From positions 48,890 through 112,889 of the forward strand of contig CACYQZ010000003.1 of assembly GCA_902776665.1 (NCBI GenBank): DNA of 64,000 bases, written 5' to 3'. Made by a program: the position numbers and the translations under genes. Below are positions 1 to 7,754 of the stretch, piece by piece; position 1 is the first letter of the stretch, and the number at the start of each line of letters is the position of its first letter. The notes under the pieces were generated by a model that saw nothing but the letters and a program-made list of their open reading frames with translations, did not search any database and was not told where the DNA came from. This DNA is from an uncultured Prevotellaceae bacterium (GTDB taxonomy: Bacteria; Bacteroidota; Bacteroidia; Bacteroidales; Bacteroidaceae).

Positions 1-86
1 ACGATGCGCTTTCGGGCGGTTTTCGGCTTCATTCGGTTGGCCGCCTCGAAGTATTGCGATGAAATGTTGTCTTTGAGTCGCTTCAA
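1..86 (-). CDS. DUF4435-like protein, N-terminal fragment (runs off the window)
   Basis: Only the first 28 codons are inside the window. Read on the minus strand from a TTG at 84-86, the frame opens LKRLKDNISSQYFEAANR and continues with a Lys/Arg-rich stretch to the window edge. A purine-rich GGGGGAAA lies just before the TTG and could act as ribosome binding site. The start resembles the DUF4435 proteins (TOPRIM-like) that in Bacteroidetes follow an AAA ATPase, which is exactly the arrangement here: the ATPase gene ends 21 bases upstream. The family call is from memory of this N-terminus plus context, so it is tentative. A partner role in an OLD-like ATPase/nuclease pair is inference. Confidence 0.5.
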   Translation of the reverse strand, partial: MKRLKDNISSQYFEAANRMKPKTARKRI

Positions 87-107
87 TATTTCCCCCTTTT
101 ACCTTTT

Positions 108-929
108 TTACTCATTCACCAAAATATCGCTCACCTCCGTCACGTGGTCCATCCATCCGTTCATAATGACGGCGGGCGAGTGGGTCGTCAGGATGATTTG
201 CACGTTGGGGTTGAGTTCGAGCACGAGGTCAATCAACTGCTTCTGCCACTCGATGTGTAGGCTCACTTCGGGCTCGTCCATAAACAGCACGTAAGGCTCG
301 TTGTCTTGCACGAGCACCGTCAGCAGAATGGCGAGCATCTGCTTCTCGCCCGACGACAGTTGGTAGGGCATCAGCGTCTCGCCGATTTGCGTGAAGCGGA
401 TTTCGTTCTCGGTGCGGATAATGCGCTTGCCCGTTTCCTTGAAAAGGTCGTCGAGCATATCCTGAAAACGGGTTTTCCGCTGCGAAATGTCTTGTGCTTT
501 CTGCGCCGCATCGGGCTCGCCACTCTGCAAAATGGCGATGAGGCGGTTGCCGATGTTCACCTGATAGTCGAGGTATTTGCGTTGCAGGTTGTAGAGTTGG
601 AAATCGAGTGCCGACGAGATTCGCGAGTCGATTTGTGCGATGGTGTCGGCGTCGAGCACGGGCATATCAAACGACCGCATCAGGTCGTAGCGAATCCATT
701 TCGCATCCTTCGGCTCCACCTTCAGATGGACGCCCTTGAGCAAATGGCTCGGAAATTCACCGCCCTGCGCCAGACTTTTCACGACCTTGTTCAAAATCGT
801 GCTCTTGCCCTCGCCGTTGATGCCGCTCAGCACGTTCACGTGGCGATTCAGGTTCCAAACGACGTGTTTTCGGCCGCTCCAAAGCGAGTCGATTTCAATC
901 TGTGTGATGTATTCTGCGTATTTGGGCAT
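108..929 (-). CDS. AAA family ATPase (RecF/SMC-like, AAA_21 type)
   Basis: The 273-residue protein is a single ABC-type ATPase domain without membrane segments. Walker A is GINGEGKST (residues 36-44), the signature is LSSGEKQMLA (191-200), Walker B is YVLFMDEP (213-220) and a switch His lies in TTHSP (about 250). The order and the short helical insert fit the AAA_21/RecF-like branch that works with DNA- or RNA-acting partners rather than transporters. The next gene downstream on the same strand begins like a DUF4435 protein, a pairing common in Bacteroidetes. The gene starts 3 bases after the nhaD stop, so it is probably cotranscribed with nhaD. Its substrate is unknown; a defence or repair role is inference. 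Confidence 0.85.
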   Translation of the reverse strand: MPKYAEYITQIEIDSLWSGRKHVVWNLNRHVNVLSGINGEGKSTILNKVVKSLAQGGEFPSHLLKGVHLKVEPKDAKWIRYDLMRSFDMPVLDADTIAQIDSRISSALDFQLYNLQRKYLDYQVNIGNRLIAILQSGEPDAAQKAQDISQRKTRFQDMLDDLFKETGKRIIRTENEIRFTQIGETLMPYQLSSGEKQMLAILLTVLVQDNEPYVLFMDEPEVSLHIEWQKQLIDLVLELNPNVQIILTTHSPAVIMNGWMDHVTEVSDILVNE

Positions 930-932
930 AAA

Positions 933-2294
933 TTACAACATTCCGATGTTTTCAAAGATGAAAGTGCGCAGTGCCCAGTAGCAGATAATGCCGGCGAGGT
1001 AGCCCACGAAGGCAATCCACGTGATTTTCCGCAGATACCAGCCGAAAGTGATTTTCTCCAGTCCCATCACGATGACGCCAGCCGCCGAGCCGATAATCAG
1101 CATCGAACCGCCGACACCGGCGCAGTAGGCCAACAGCTGCCAGAAAATGCCATCGACAGCCATATCGCCAGCGGCCTGAACGGGATACATTCCCATACAA
1201 CCTGCCACGAGCGGCACATTATCGACAATCGACGACAGCACACCGATGATACCCGTGACAAGGTAGTGGTTGCCCTCGAAAGCCACGTCGAGACCCTTGC
1301 CGAGCGATGTCAGCACACCGATGGTCTCCAGACAAGCCACAGCCATCAGAATGCCGAGGAAGAACAGAATCGTGGACATATCGATGCGCGAAAGCATATC
1401 CGTCACGCGCTTCTGCATCGCCCCTTTCTCTTCTTTTTCCTTCAAATTGGCATAGAAAATTTCCGTCACCGTCCACAAAACGCCCAAAACGAGCAAGATG
1501 CCGATGAACGGCGGCAGATGGGTAATCGACTTGAAAATCGGCACGAAAATCAAACCGCCCACACCGAGGAAGAAGATGATTTTACGCTGGCTCGTTGTCA
1601 GTTCGCTAGCCTGAAAACTATGCGCCTGATCTTTCGTGAACGACAGGTTGCCCTTCAACGAGAACGACAGGATATAGGCAGGAATCACCATCGACACGAG
1701 CGACGGAATGAAAATCTCCATAATCACACCAGCCGCCGTAATCACACCCTTGTTCCAGAGCATAATCGTCGTCACGTCGCCAATCGGCGAGAAGGCACCG
1801 CCCGAATTGGCTGAAATCACCACCAGCGCGGCGTAAATCAGACGGTCTTTCTTGTCGCTGACGAGTTTTCTGAGAATCATAATCATCACAATCGACGTCG
1901 TCAGATTGTCGAGAATCGCCGACAAAATGAAGGTCATAAACGCGATGCGCCACAGCAGCGTCTTTTTGCTGTGTGTTTGCAACATGTCGCGCACGAAATT
2001 GAACCCCCCGTTCTGATCAACCAGTTCGACGATGGTCATTGCGCCCATCAGGAAGAACAGCGTGGTCGAGGTCGAACCCAGATGGTGCTCGATGACGGAA
2101 CTGACCGCGAGCGCCTTGCCCTCTCCGATGGCGTTGGCGAGATACTGCGCCGGATCAATCATAAACAGGGTCCAGCAGACGACAAACATCAGCAGCGCAA
2201 TGGCCGCTTTGTTAACTTTGGTAACGCTTTCAATGGCAATGCAGAAGTAGCCGATGACGAAAGCCGTGATAATGGCAATGGTTAAACTTGACAT
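933..2294 (-). CDS. nhaD: Na+/H+ antiporter, NhaD family
   Basis: The 453-residue protein is strongly hydrophobic with about 12 predicted membrane segments, as expected for NhaD antiporters of the ion transporter superfamily. Family hallmarks are visible: the FFLMGAMTIVELVDQNGGF region, SAILDNLTTSIVM with acidic and Asn residues inside a membrane segment, and SANSGGAFSPIGDVTTIMLW. These match the conserved transport core of NhaD/ArsB-like proteins. It should exchange cytoplasmic Na+ (or Li+) for protons at the inner membrane. It heads a minus-strand unit with the AAA ATPase 3 bases downstream. A Bacteroidetes -7 element lies at 2360-2367. Confidence 0.93.
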   Translation of the reverse strand: MSSLTIAIITAFVIGYFCIAIESVTKVNKAAIALLMFVVCWTLFMIDPAQYLANAIGEGKALAVSSVIEHHLGSTSTTLFFLMGAMTIVELVDQNGGFNFVRDMLQTHSKKTLLWRIAFMTFILSAILDNLTTSIVMIMILRKLVSDKKDRLIYAALVVISANSGGAFSPIGDVTTIMLWNKGVITAAGVIMEIFIPSLVSMVIPAYILSFSLKGNLSFTKDQAHSFQASELTTSQRKIIFFLGVGGLIFVPIFKSITHLPPFIGILLVLGVLWTVTEIFYANLKEKEEKGAMQKRVTDMLSRIDMSTILFFLGILMAVACLETIGVLTSLGKGLDVAFEGNHYLVTGIIGVLSSIVDNVPLVAGCMGMYPVQAAGDMAVDGIFWQLLAYCAGVGGSMLIIGSAAGVIVMGLEKITFGWYLRKITWIAFVGYLAGIICYWALRTFIFENIGML

Positions 2295-2359
2295 TTTTTT
2301 ATTGATTTTTTTTGATTAAATATTTTTCTGTTTTACACCTATTTATATTTTAAGGCGTG

Positions 2360-2367
2360 CAAAGTTA
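2360..2367 (-). promoter_or_regulatory. Putative -7 element upstream of nhaD
   Basis: On the minus strand this reads TAACTTTG, a perfect match to the Bacteroidetes TAnnTTTG element. It lies 66 bases before the nhaD start. No good TTTG -33 box is seen at the expected spacing, so the call is moderate. Confidence 0.5.
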
Positions 2368-2415
2368 CATACTTTTCTCGAAAGTAGAAAAATAAAAGAT
2401 AAAAAAATGAAAATC

Positions 2416-2448
2416 TTTGTGTTTAGCCGACGATTTTTTGTAATTTTG
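2416..2448 (+). promoter_or_regulatory. Bacteroidetes-type promoter of the acyltransferase gene
   Basis: TTTG at 2416-2419 and TAATTTTG at 2441-2448 are separated by 21 bases, matching the -33/-7 pattern. The upstream in-frame ATG at 2407 lies before this promoter, so translation must begin at the next in-frame ATG, 2467. Confidence 0.7.
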
Positions 2449-2466
2449 CAGAAAATTCAAGCAAAA

Positions 2467-3600
2467 ATGAATCATCGGAACAGCAGCGTTTTCTCCGACT
2501 CAAAGCCCCACTACGAAATCCTCGACGGACTGCGTGGCGTGGCGGCTTTGCTCGTCATCGTCTTCCACGTTTTCGAGTGTTTCGACTGGTCGCCAGCACC
2601 GCACGGCTACCTCGCAGTCGATTTTTTCTTCGTGTTGTCGGGATTCGTCATCGGCTATGCCTACGACGATCGTTGGAAATCGTCTGATGAGCGTAAGTCT
2701 TTGACAATCAGTGGATTTTTCCGCCGTCGTCTCATCCGTCTGCACCCGATGGTGCTTCTCGGAGCTGTTTTTGGCGTGGTTTGTTTCCTGATTCAGGGCG
2801 GTGTGCGCTGGGATGGAACGCCGGTCGCCGTCGGGTGGGTGATGCTGGCGTTGCTGCTCAATATGCTGATGCTTCCCGTTTTCCCGAACGCCAGTGCCGA
2901 CGTGCGTGGAAACGGCGAAATGTTTCCGCTGAACGGACCGCATTGGTCGCTATTTTTCGAATATATCGGCAACATTCTCTATGCCCTGCTATTGCGCCGA
3001 CTGCCCACGAAAATCTTGGCGCTCGTTGCCATTGTTTCGGGCGCGACGTTGGCCTCTATCGCCCTGCGCGACGGCTTTCTCGGTGTCGGTTGGTCGATGG
3101 TCGATGGCGGTTTTTGGGGTGGACTGGTGCGAATGCTCTTTCCTTACACCGTCGGACTGCTGATGGCGCGAATTTTCAAGCCTTGCAAACTGAAAAATGC
3201 CTTTTGGATTTGCAGCGCAGCGATTGTCTTGGTTGGCTGTCTGCCGTTGGCTTTCGGTGAACTGCAACCGTGGCAAAACGGCCTTTACGATACCCTTTGC
3301 GTCATTGTTGTGTTCCCCGCGCTCGTTTGGTTGGGTGCATCGGAACTCAATGTCGGTCAGAAAACCGCGCAGGTGAGCCGTTTTCTCGGCGACCTCAGCT
3401 ATCCGCTCTACGCCATCCACTATCCGCTGATGTACCTGTTCTATGCCCACATCGGCTTCTCGGGCGAACTCGTGCCCATTGCCAAACTCAACGACGTCTG
3501 GCCCGAAGCCCTGCTGTTGCCCGTTGCCTGCGTCCTGTTGGCGTGGCTCAGCTTCCGCTTCTACGACCTGCCTGTGCGGCGTTGGCTGACAAGGCGTTAA
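2467..3600 (+). CDS. Acyltransferase 3 family membrane protein
   Basis: The 377-residue protein (from ATG 2467) is an integral membrane acyltransferase of the PF01757 type, which transfers acyl groups (often acetyl) to carbohydrates at the inner membrane. The diagnostic N-terminus YEILDGLRGVAALLVIVFH with its membrane-embedded His is followed by FFFVLSGFVIGYAY, by RRRLIRLHPM, and by about nine further hydrophobic segments; the C-terminal segment LSYPLYAIHYPL is also typical. A longer reading from 2407 is rejected because a promoter lies inside it. rhaB follows 46 bases downstream on the same strand, but there is no obvious functional link. The acceptor is unknown; modification of an O-antigen or glycan is the usual role. 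Confidence 0.88.
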   Translation: MNHRNSSVFSDSKPHYEILDGLRGVAALLVIVFHVFECFDWSPAPHGYLAVDFFFVLSGFVIGYAYDDRWKSSDERKSLTISGFFRRRLIRLHPMVLLGAVFGVVCFLIQGGVRWDGTPVAVGWVMLALLLNMLMLPVFPNASADVRGNGEMFPLNGPHWSLFFEYIGNILYALLLRRLPTKILALVAIVSGATLASIALRDGFLGVGWSMVDGGFWGGLVRMLFPYTVGLLMARIFKPCKLKNAFWICSAAIVLVGCLPLAFGELQPWQNGLYDTLCVIVVFPALVWLGASELNVGQKTAQVSRFLGDLSYPLYAIHYPLMYLFYAHIGFSGELVPIAKLNDVWPEALLLPVACVLLAWLSFRFYDLPVRRWLTRR

Positions 3601-3646
3601 CCATTTCCTTGAAAAAAAGATTTTTTGAACCAAAATAAAGCAAAAT

Positions 3647-5149
3647 ATGACCAATCAAAAGAATTTCCTCGCTATCGACCTCGGCGCAACGAGCGGGCGA
3701 ACCATCGTCGGAACCTTCGCCGACGGAAAAATGAATATGCAGGAACTGACGCGCTTCGAAAATCACCTCATCGAGATGGGCGGACACGTCTATTGGGACA
3801 TTTTCGCGCTCTACCGCGAGGTTCTCAGTGTCCTGAAACTCGTTGCCCAACGCGGCATCGGAATCGAGAGCATCGGCATCGACACGTGGGGCGTCGATTT
3901 CGTGTGCATCGGCGACGACGGCGCCATTCTGCGCAATCCACTGGCCTACCGCGACCCACACACGTTCGAGGCGATGAACGACTATCTGGAAAACATTTCC
4001 AGCCGCGAGGAGGTTTACAACATCACGGGCATCGAGTTTATGAATTTCAACTCGCTCTTCCAACTCCACGCGATGCGGCGCGAAGGCAATTCCGCCCTGA
4101 AAAATGCCGCGAAAATCCTGTTGATGCCCGACGCACTGGCCTATCTGCTCACGGGCGAGGCGGTTTGCGAATACACGATTGCCTCGACTTCGCAATTGCT
4201 CGACCCGCGAACGAAGGATTTTTCGACGGAAATGCTCGCTTCTGTCGATTTGACACGCGAAAAATTCGGTCGGATGGTGTTTTCGGGCGAGAAAATCGGC
4301 ACGCTCACCGACGAAATCCAACGGTTGACGGGACTCGGTGCCGTGCCTGTGGTTGCTGTCGCGAGTCACGACACAGCCTCGGCCATCGCCGCCGTGCCTG
4401 CGAAAAACGAGCATTTCGCCTATCTGTCGAGCGGAACGTGGAGCTTGATGGGCATCGAACTGAAAAATCCAGCCATCACGCCGCGCAGTTACGACCTCGA
4501 TTTCACCAACGAGGGCGGCATCGACGGCTCGACTTGTTTCTTGAAAAACATCTGTGGAATGTGGCTCTACGAGCGGTGTCGCAAGGAATGGAAAGAAAGC
4601 GGCATCGAAGGCCTTTCGCACGCGGAATTGTTGGCTGCGGCGGCCTCGGAAGCACCTTTCCGCTCGGTGGTGAACCCCGACGACGCGGTTTTCGCCAATC
4701 CTTCCTCGATGGTTGAGGCGATTCAGGATTTTTGTCGAAAAACAAACCAAGACATACCCGAAAGCACGGCGCAAATCTGCCGTTGCATTTTCGATTCGCT
4801 GGCCCTGCGCTATCGGCAGGTCTTCGCGTGGCTGAAAGAGTTCTCGCCCGTGCCCATCGACACGCTGCACATCATCGGCGGCGGCTCGCAAAACGCCCTG
4901 CTCAACCAAATGACCGCCGACGCCTGCAACGTCACCGTCGTGGCAGGGCCGCAGGAGTGTACCGCCCTCGGCAACGTGATGCTGCAAGCTCGCGCCGCCG
5001 GCCTCGTCGGCGATGTCTGGGAAATGCGTCGCTGCATTGCCGAAACCTCGACAATGCAGCGATTCGAGCCCCAATCAACTGTCGATTGGCAAGCAGCGTT
5101 CGAAAAATTCGTGCTTATTTCACCGGCACTTCCTCAAGCGTTTTCTTGA
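3647..5149 (+). CDS. rhaB: Rhamnulokinase
   Basis: The 500-residue protein is a FGGY-family sugar kinase. It opens with FLAIDLGATSGRTIVG, the phosphate-binding loop of the N-terminal ATPase-fold domain, followed by GIDTWGVDFVCIGDDG and RDPHT, which are typical of RhaB. The C-terminal half carries SGTWSLMGIEL and IIGGGSQNALLNQMTADA, the adenosine-binding region. It phosphorylates L-rhamnulose to L-rhamnulose 1-phosphate in the cytoplasm. No rhaA, rhaD or rhaT is adjacent within the window, so it stands apart from a full rha operon. Its last 35 bases overlap the convergent pepD gene. Length matches the family. Confidence 0.93.
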   Translation: MTNQKNFLAIDLGATSGRTIVGTFADGKMNMQELTRFENHLIEMGGHVYWDIFALYREVLSVLKLVAQRGIGIESIGIDTWGVDFVCIGDDGAILRNPLAYRDPHTFEAMNDYLENISSREEVYNITGIEFMNFNSLFQLHAMRREGNSALKNAAKILLMPDALAYLLTGEAVCEYTIASTSQLLDPRTKDFSTEMLASVDLTREKFGRMVFSGEKIGTLTDEIQRLTGLGAVPVVAVASHDTASAIAAVPAKNEHFAYLSSGTWSLMGIELKNPAITPRSYDLDFTNEGGIDGSTCFLKNICGMWLYERCRKEWKESGIEGLSHAELLAAAASEAPFRSVVNPDDAVFANPSSMVEAIQDFCRKTNQDIPESTAQICRCIFDSLALRYRQVFAWLKEFSPVPIDTLHIIGGGSQNALLNQMTADACNVTVVAGPQECTALGNVMLQARAAGLVGDVWEMRRCIAETSTMQRFEPQSTVDWQAAFEKFVLISPALPQAFS

Positions 5150-6572
5150 GCAGCGTCCAGAACGGCTCGACGGTCGGGATGTAGGCACGCTCGATGGTGG
5201 TGTGCGGACTCTTCATCGTCGGACCGAGGCTCACCACGTCCAAATGCGGGTATTTGCCGAGGATAATCGAACATTCCAGACCGGCGTGATCGACCTGAAT
5301 GATGCCGTCCTTGCCGAACAAATCTTTATAGACCTTCAGCAGCAGGTGCAGCACTTCCGAGTCGGGATTCGGATCCCAACCGCTGTAACTGGCAGCCGTC
5401 GTCACCTTCATTCCAGCCATATTGAAGCAACTTTCGAGCGTTTTCACGACATAGTCCTTCATATCCTCGCGACTCGAACGAGCGAGTACCTTCAGCGATG
5501 CCTTGCCGCCCTCGATGTCGATGATGGCGAGGTTCGACGAGGTTTCAACCACTTCGGGATAACTCGGAATCATACGCAAAACGCCGTTGTGACAGCCGTA
5601 AATGGCATTCACAAGGTTGTCTTGAATCTCGACGGGCACTTCCATCTTCGGCGTTTCCACTTCCTCGGCGAAGAACTCAATGCCGCTCTCGATGCCCTTG
5701 AATTCGTCGATGAAATCGGCTTTCCAGTCCTCGATGCGCTCTTTCAATGCCGGAATGTTCTCCTTCGGCAACGTCAGCACGACCTCGGCCTTGAACGGGA
5801 TGGCGTTGCGCATATTTCCACCGTGCCAGACGGCCAGACGCGCCTCACATTCCTCGATGGCCTCGCGCACGAAGCGAACCATCAGCTTGTTGGCATTGCC
5901 GCGACCCTCGTGGATTTCCAAACCCGAGTGACCGCCCTTCAAACCCTTCAGCGTCACGCGAACGGCAGCGTCTTCGGGATCGGTTTCCACTTCCTTGTAG
6001 TCGAGCGTGGCGGTCACGTCGATGCCACCAGCCGAACCGATGACGAACTTACCCCACGTCTCGGAGTCGAGGTTGAGCAGGATGTCACCTTGTAACTCGT
6101 TGTCAGGCAGTGCGTTAGCGCCAAACATGCCCGTTTCCTCGTCGGCGGTGATGAGCGCCTCAATCGGACCGTGTTTCAGGTCTTTCGCCTCAAGCACAGC
6201 CATCATCGCAGCCACGCCCAGACCGTTGTCGGCACCGAGCGTCGTGTTCTTCGCTCTCACCCAGTCGCCGTCAATCCACGCTTCGATGGGGTCGGTCTCG
6301 AAATTGTGCTTCGACTCCGGCGTTTTCTGCGGCACCATATCCATATGCGCCTGTAAAATCACACCTTTGCGATTCTCCATTCCAGGCGTGGCAGGCTTGC
6401 GCATCACCACGTTCTGTCCGCTGTCGATGAATGCCTCGACACCGATTTCCTTGGCGAAATCGAGCAGGAATTTCTGTACTTTCTCTAAGTGTCCGCTCGG
6501 ACGCGGCACTTGCGTCAGTGCGTAGAAGTTCTTCCAAATGCACTGTGGGTTAAGATTTTGGATTTCGTTCAT
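5115..6572 (-). CDS. pepD: Aminoacyl-histidine dipeptidase (peptidase D, M20 family)
   Basis: The 485-residue protein is a di-zinc M20 peptidase with a catalytic domain split by a dimerisation (lid) domain. Visible motifs are the metal His in LQAHMDMVPQ, the bridging Asp in TTLGADNGLGVA, the catalytic Glu pair in TADEETGMFGA, and GGHSGLEIHEGRGNAN at the start of the lid. These are characteristic of PepD, which hydrolyses carnosine-like and other dipeptides in the cytoplasm. It is the second gene of a minus-strand pair, 11 bases after the upstream membrane protein, and its 3' end overlaps rhaB convergently by 35 bases. Expression probably comes from the promoter at 7649-7679. Confidence 0.93.
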   Translation of the reverse strand: MNEIQNLNPQCIWKNFYALTQVPRPSGHLEKVQKFLLDFAKEIGVEAFIDSGQNVVMRKPATPGMENRKGVILQAHMDMVPQKTPESKHNFETDPIEAWIDGDWVRAKNTTLGADNGLGVAAMMAVLEAKDLKHGPIEALITADEETGMFGANALPDNELQGDILLNLDSETWGKFVIGSAGGIDVTATLDYKEVETDPEDAAVRVTLKGLKGGHSGLEIHEGRGNANKLMVRFVREAIEECEARLAVWHGGNMRNAIPFKAEVVLTLPKENIPALKERIEDWKADFIDEFKGIESGIEFFAEEVETPKMEVPVEIQDNLVNAIYGCHNGVLRMIPSYPEVVETSSNLAIIDIEGGKASLKVLARSSREDMKDYVVKTLESCFNMAGMKVTTAASYSGWDPNPDSEVLHLLLKVYKDLFGKDGIIQVDHAGLECSIILGKYPHLDVVSLGPTMKSPHTTIERAYIPTVEPFWTLLKKTLEEVPVK

Positions 6573-6583
6573 AATAATAATAG

Positions 6584-7618
6584 TTAAAGGTTTGATATTA
6601 AAGATGTTACGTTGTTTTTAGTTAATGCGAGAACGAGCCAAGCATAAATTCCCAAGGTGATGACCAACAGCGTTTGAATCGAGTGGACAATCAGCACGAA
6701 ATAAAGCGCATCCGTCTCACCCACACCATAGAGAATCAACATCGTCTTCACCGCGAAATGCCACGGCCCAGCACCATTCGGCGTGGGTACGATGATGGCG
6801 AAACTACCGACAATGAACGTCGCCATCGCACAACCGATGCTCAACGACTCCATCGCCTCGAAACAGAAAAACGTCAGGTAGTAATGCAGGAAATAGCAGC
6901 CCCAAATCGCCAGCGTGTAGAACACAAACAGCGGAATATTCCGCACGTTCCGCAGCGACACGATGCCCTGCCAAATGCCTGCCAACGACTCCCTCACCTT
7001 ATTATATATAGAAGACTGCGGACGGCTCGACCTCTTTAGCGCGGCCCTCGACACGAAAAACCACGCCAGGATGCCGATGGCAACGATGCAAACCGCCGTG
7101 ACAACCCATCCCGTCAAGGTAAAACGGTGGAAAATACCGTCGAGACTCGTGCCCGTCTCCTCAAAAAACGACGAAAAAACACGAAATTGCGTGGCAACCG
7201 TCAGCAACGCGATGACCACGACCAACAACGTGTCGATGGCGCGTTCCGTTACCACCGTTCCCAAGGCTTTCGGAAACGAAACACCGTCTTTCTGCCGCAA
7301 CACGCCGCACCGCAAAAATTCACCGCTTCGGGGAATCAGCAGCGAGGCCGCATACGACAAAAACACGGCGTGGACGCGCACCGAAGCCCTCGACTTCTCG
7401 CCTAACGGCTCCAACGACTGCCGCCACCGCCATCCGCGGAAAACCTGCGCCATGATGCCGAACGGAAACGACAACAGCATCCACGTCCACGACATCTCGC
7501 TCGTGAGCACATCGCGGACGCGCTCGAAGTCGAAACCACGATACATCCAATAGAGAATCGCACCGCCCAGCACGAGCGAAACAACCACGTTCAGCGCATT
7601 TTTCCTTATTTTTTTCAC
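6584..7618 (-). CDS. Flippase-like membrane protein (YbhN/UPF0104, MprF-type transmembrane domain)
   Basis: The 344-residue protein has about eight hydrophobic segments and the conserved features of the lysylphosphatidylglycerol synthase transmembrane family. These include FRGWRWRQSLEPLG after the second segment, LLIPRSGEFLRCGVLRQ, VVTERAIDTLLVV, and a final PTPNGAGPWHF motif. There is no catalytic aminoacyltransferase domain, so it is the flippase-like part alone, as in many Bacteroidetes. Members are thought to move lipid-linked molecules across the inner membrane; the substrate is unknown here. It is first in a two-gene unit with pepD and diverges from rsmA. Confidence 0.85.
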   Translation of the reverse strand: MKKIRKNALNVVVSLVLGGAILYWMYRGFDFERVRDVLTSEMSWTWMLLSFPFGIMAQVFRGWRWRQSLEPLGEKSRASVRVHAVFLSYAASLLIPRSGEFLRCGVLRQKDGVSFPKALGTVVTERAIDTLLVVVIALLTVATQFRVFSSFFEETGTSLDGIFHRFTLTGWVVTAVCIVAIGILAWFFVSRAALKRSSRPQSSIYNKVRESLAGIWQGIVSLRNVRNIPLFVFYTLAIWGCYFLHYYLTFFCFEAMESLSIGCAMATFIVGSFAIIVPTPNGAGPWHFAVKTMLILYGVGETDALYFVLIVHSIQTLLVITLGIYAWLVLALTKNNVTSLISNL

Positions 7619-7648
7619 TCTGACTACCCCTTTTCGGTTTTCAAGTCA

Positions 7649-7679
7649 CAAAGTTACGAATAAACGAGTGAAATGCAAA
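7649..7679 (-). promoter_or_regulatory. Promoter for the flippase-like/pepD unit
   Basis: On the minus strand, TTTG (7676-7679) and TAACTTTG (7649-7656) are separated by 19 bases, a good match to the Bacteroidetes consensus. It lies 31 bases before the start of the membrane-protein gene, back to back with the rsmA promoter. Confidence 0.7.
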
Positions 7680-7717
7680 AGAAAAACTCATTTTTCTTTT
7701 CATTTCCGAGTGCAAAA

Positions 7718-7749
7718 TTTGGTTTTTCTCTCTTTTAATAGTAATTTTG
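7718..7749 (+). promoter_or_regulatory. Promoter of rsmA (near-leaderless)
   Basis: TTTG at 7718-7721, a 20-base spacer and TAATTTTG at 7742-7749 fit the Bacteroidetes promoter pattern. The rsmA ATG begins only 5 bases after the -7 element, so transcription probably starts at or next to the start codon. This rules out a longer reading from 7668. Confidence 0.7.
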
Positions 7750-7754
7750 CAGCC

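Noticed and set aside
306-1814. Long open frame opposite the ATPase and nhaD genes
   Set aside because: It is antisense to two well-supported genes, crosses their junction and has a His/Arg/Asp-rich composition with no family resemblance.
2407-2466. Longer start for the acyltransferase gene
   Set aside because: A good -33/-7 promoter lies inside this stretch and the family N-terminus begins shortly after ATG 2467.
3548-5074. 508-codon frame antisense to rhaB
   Set aside because: Shadow of a GC-rich gene; no recognisable motif.
7668-7754. Longer start for rsmA
   Set aside because: The -7 element is at 7742-7749 and the conserved N-terminus starts at 7755.
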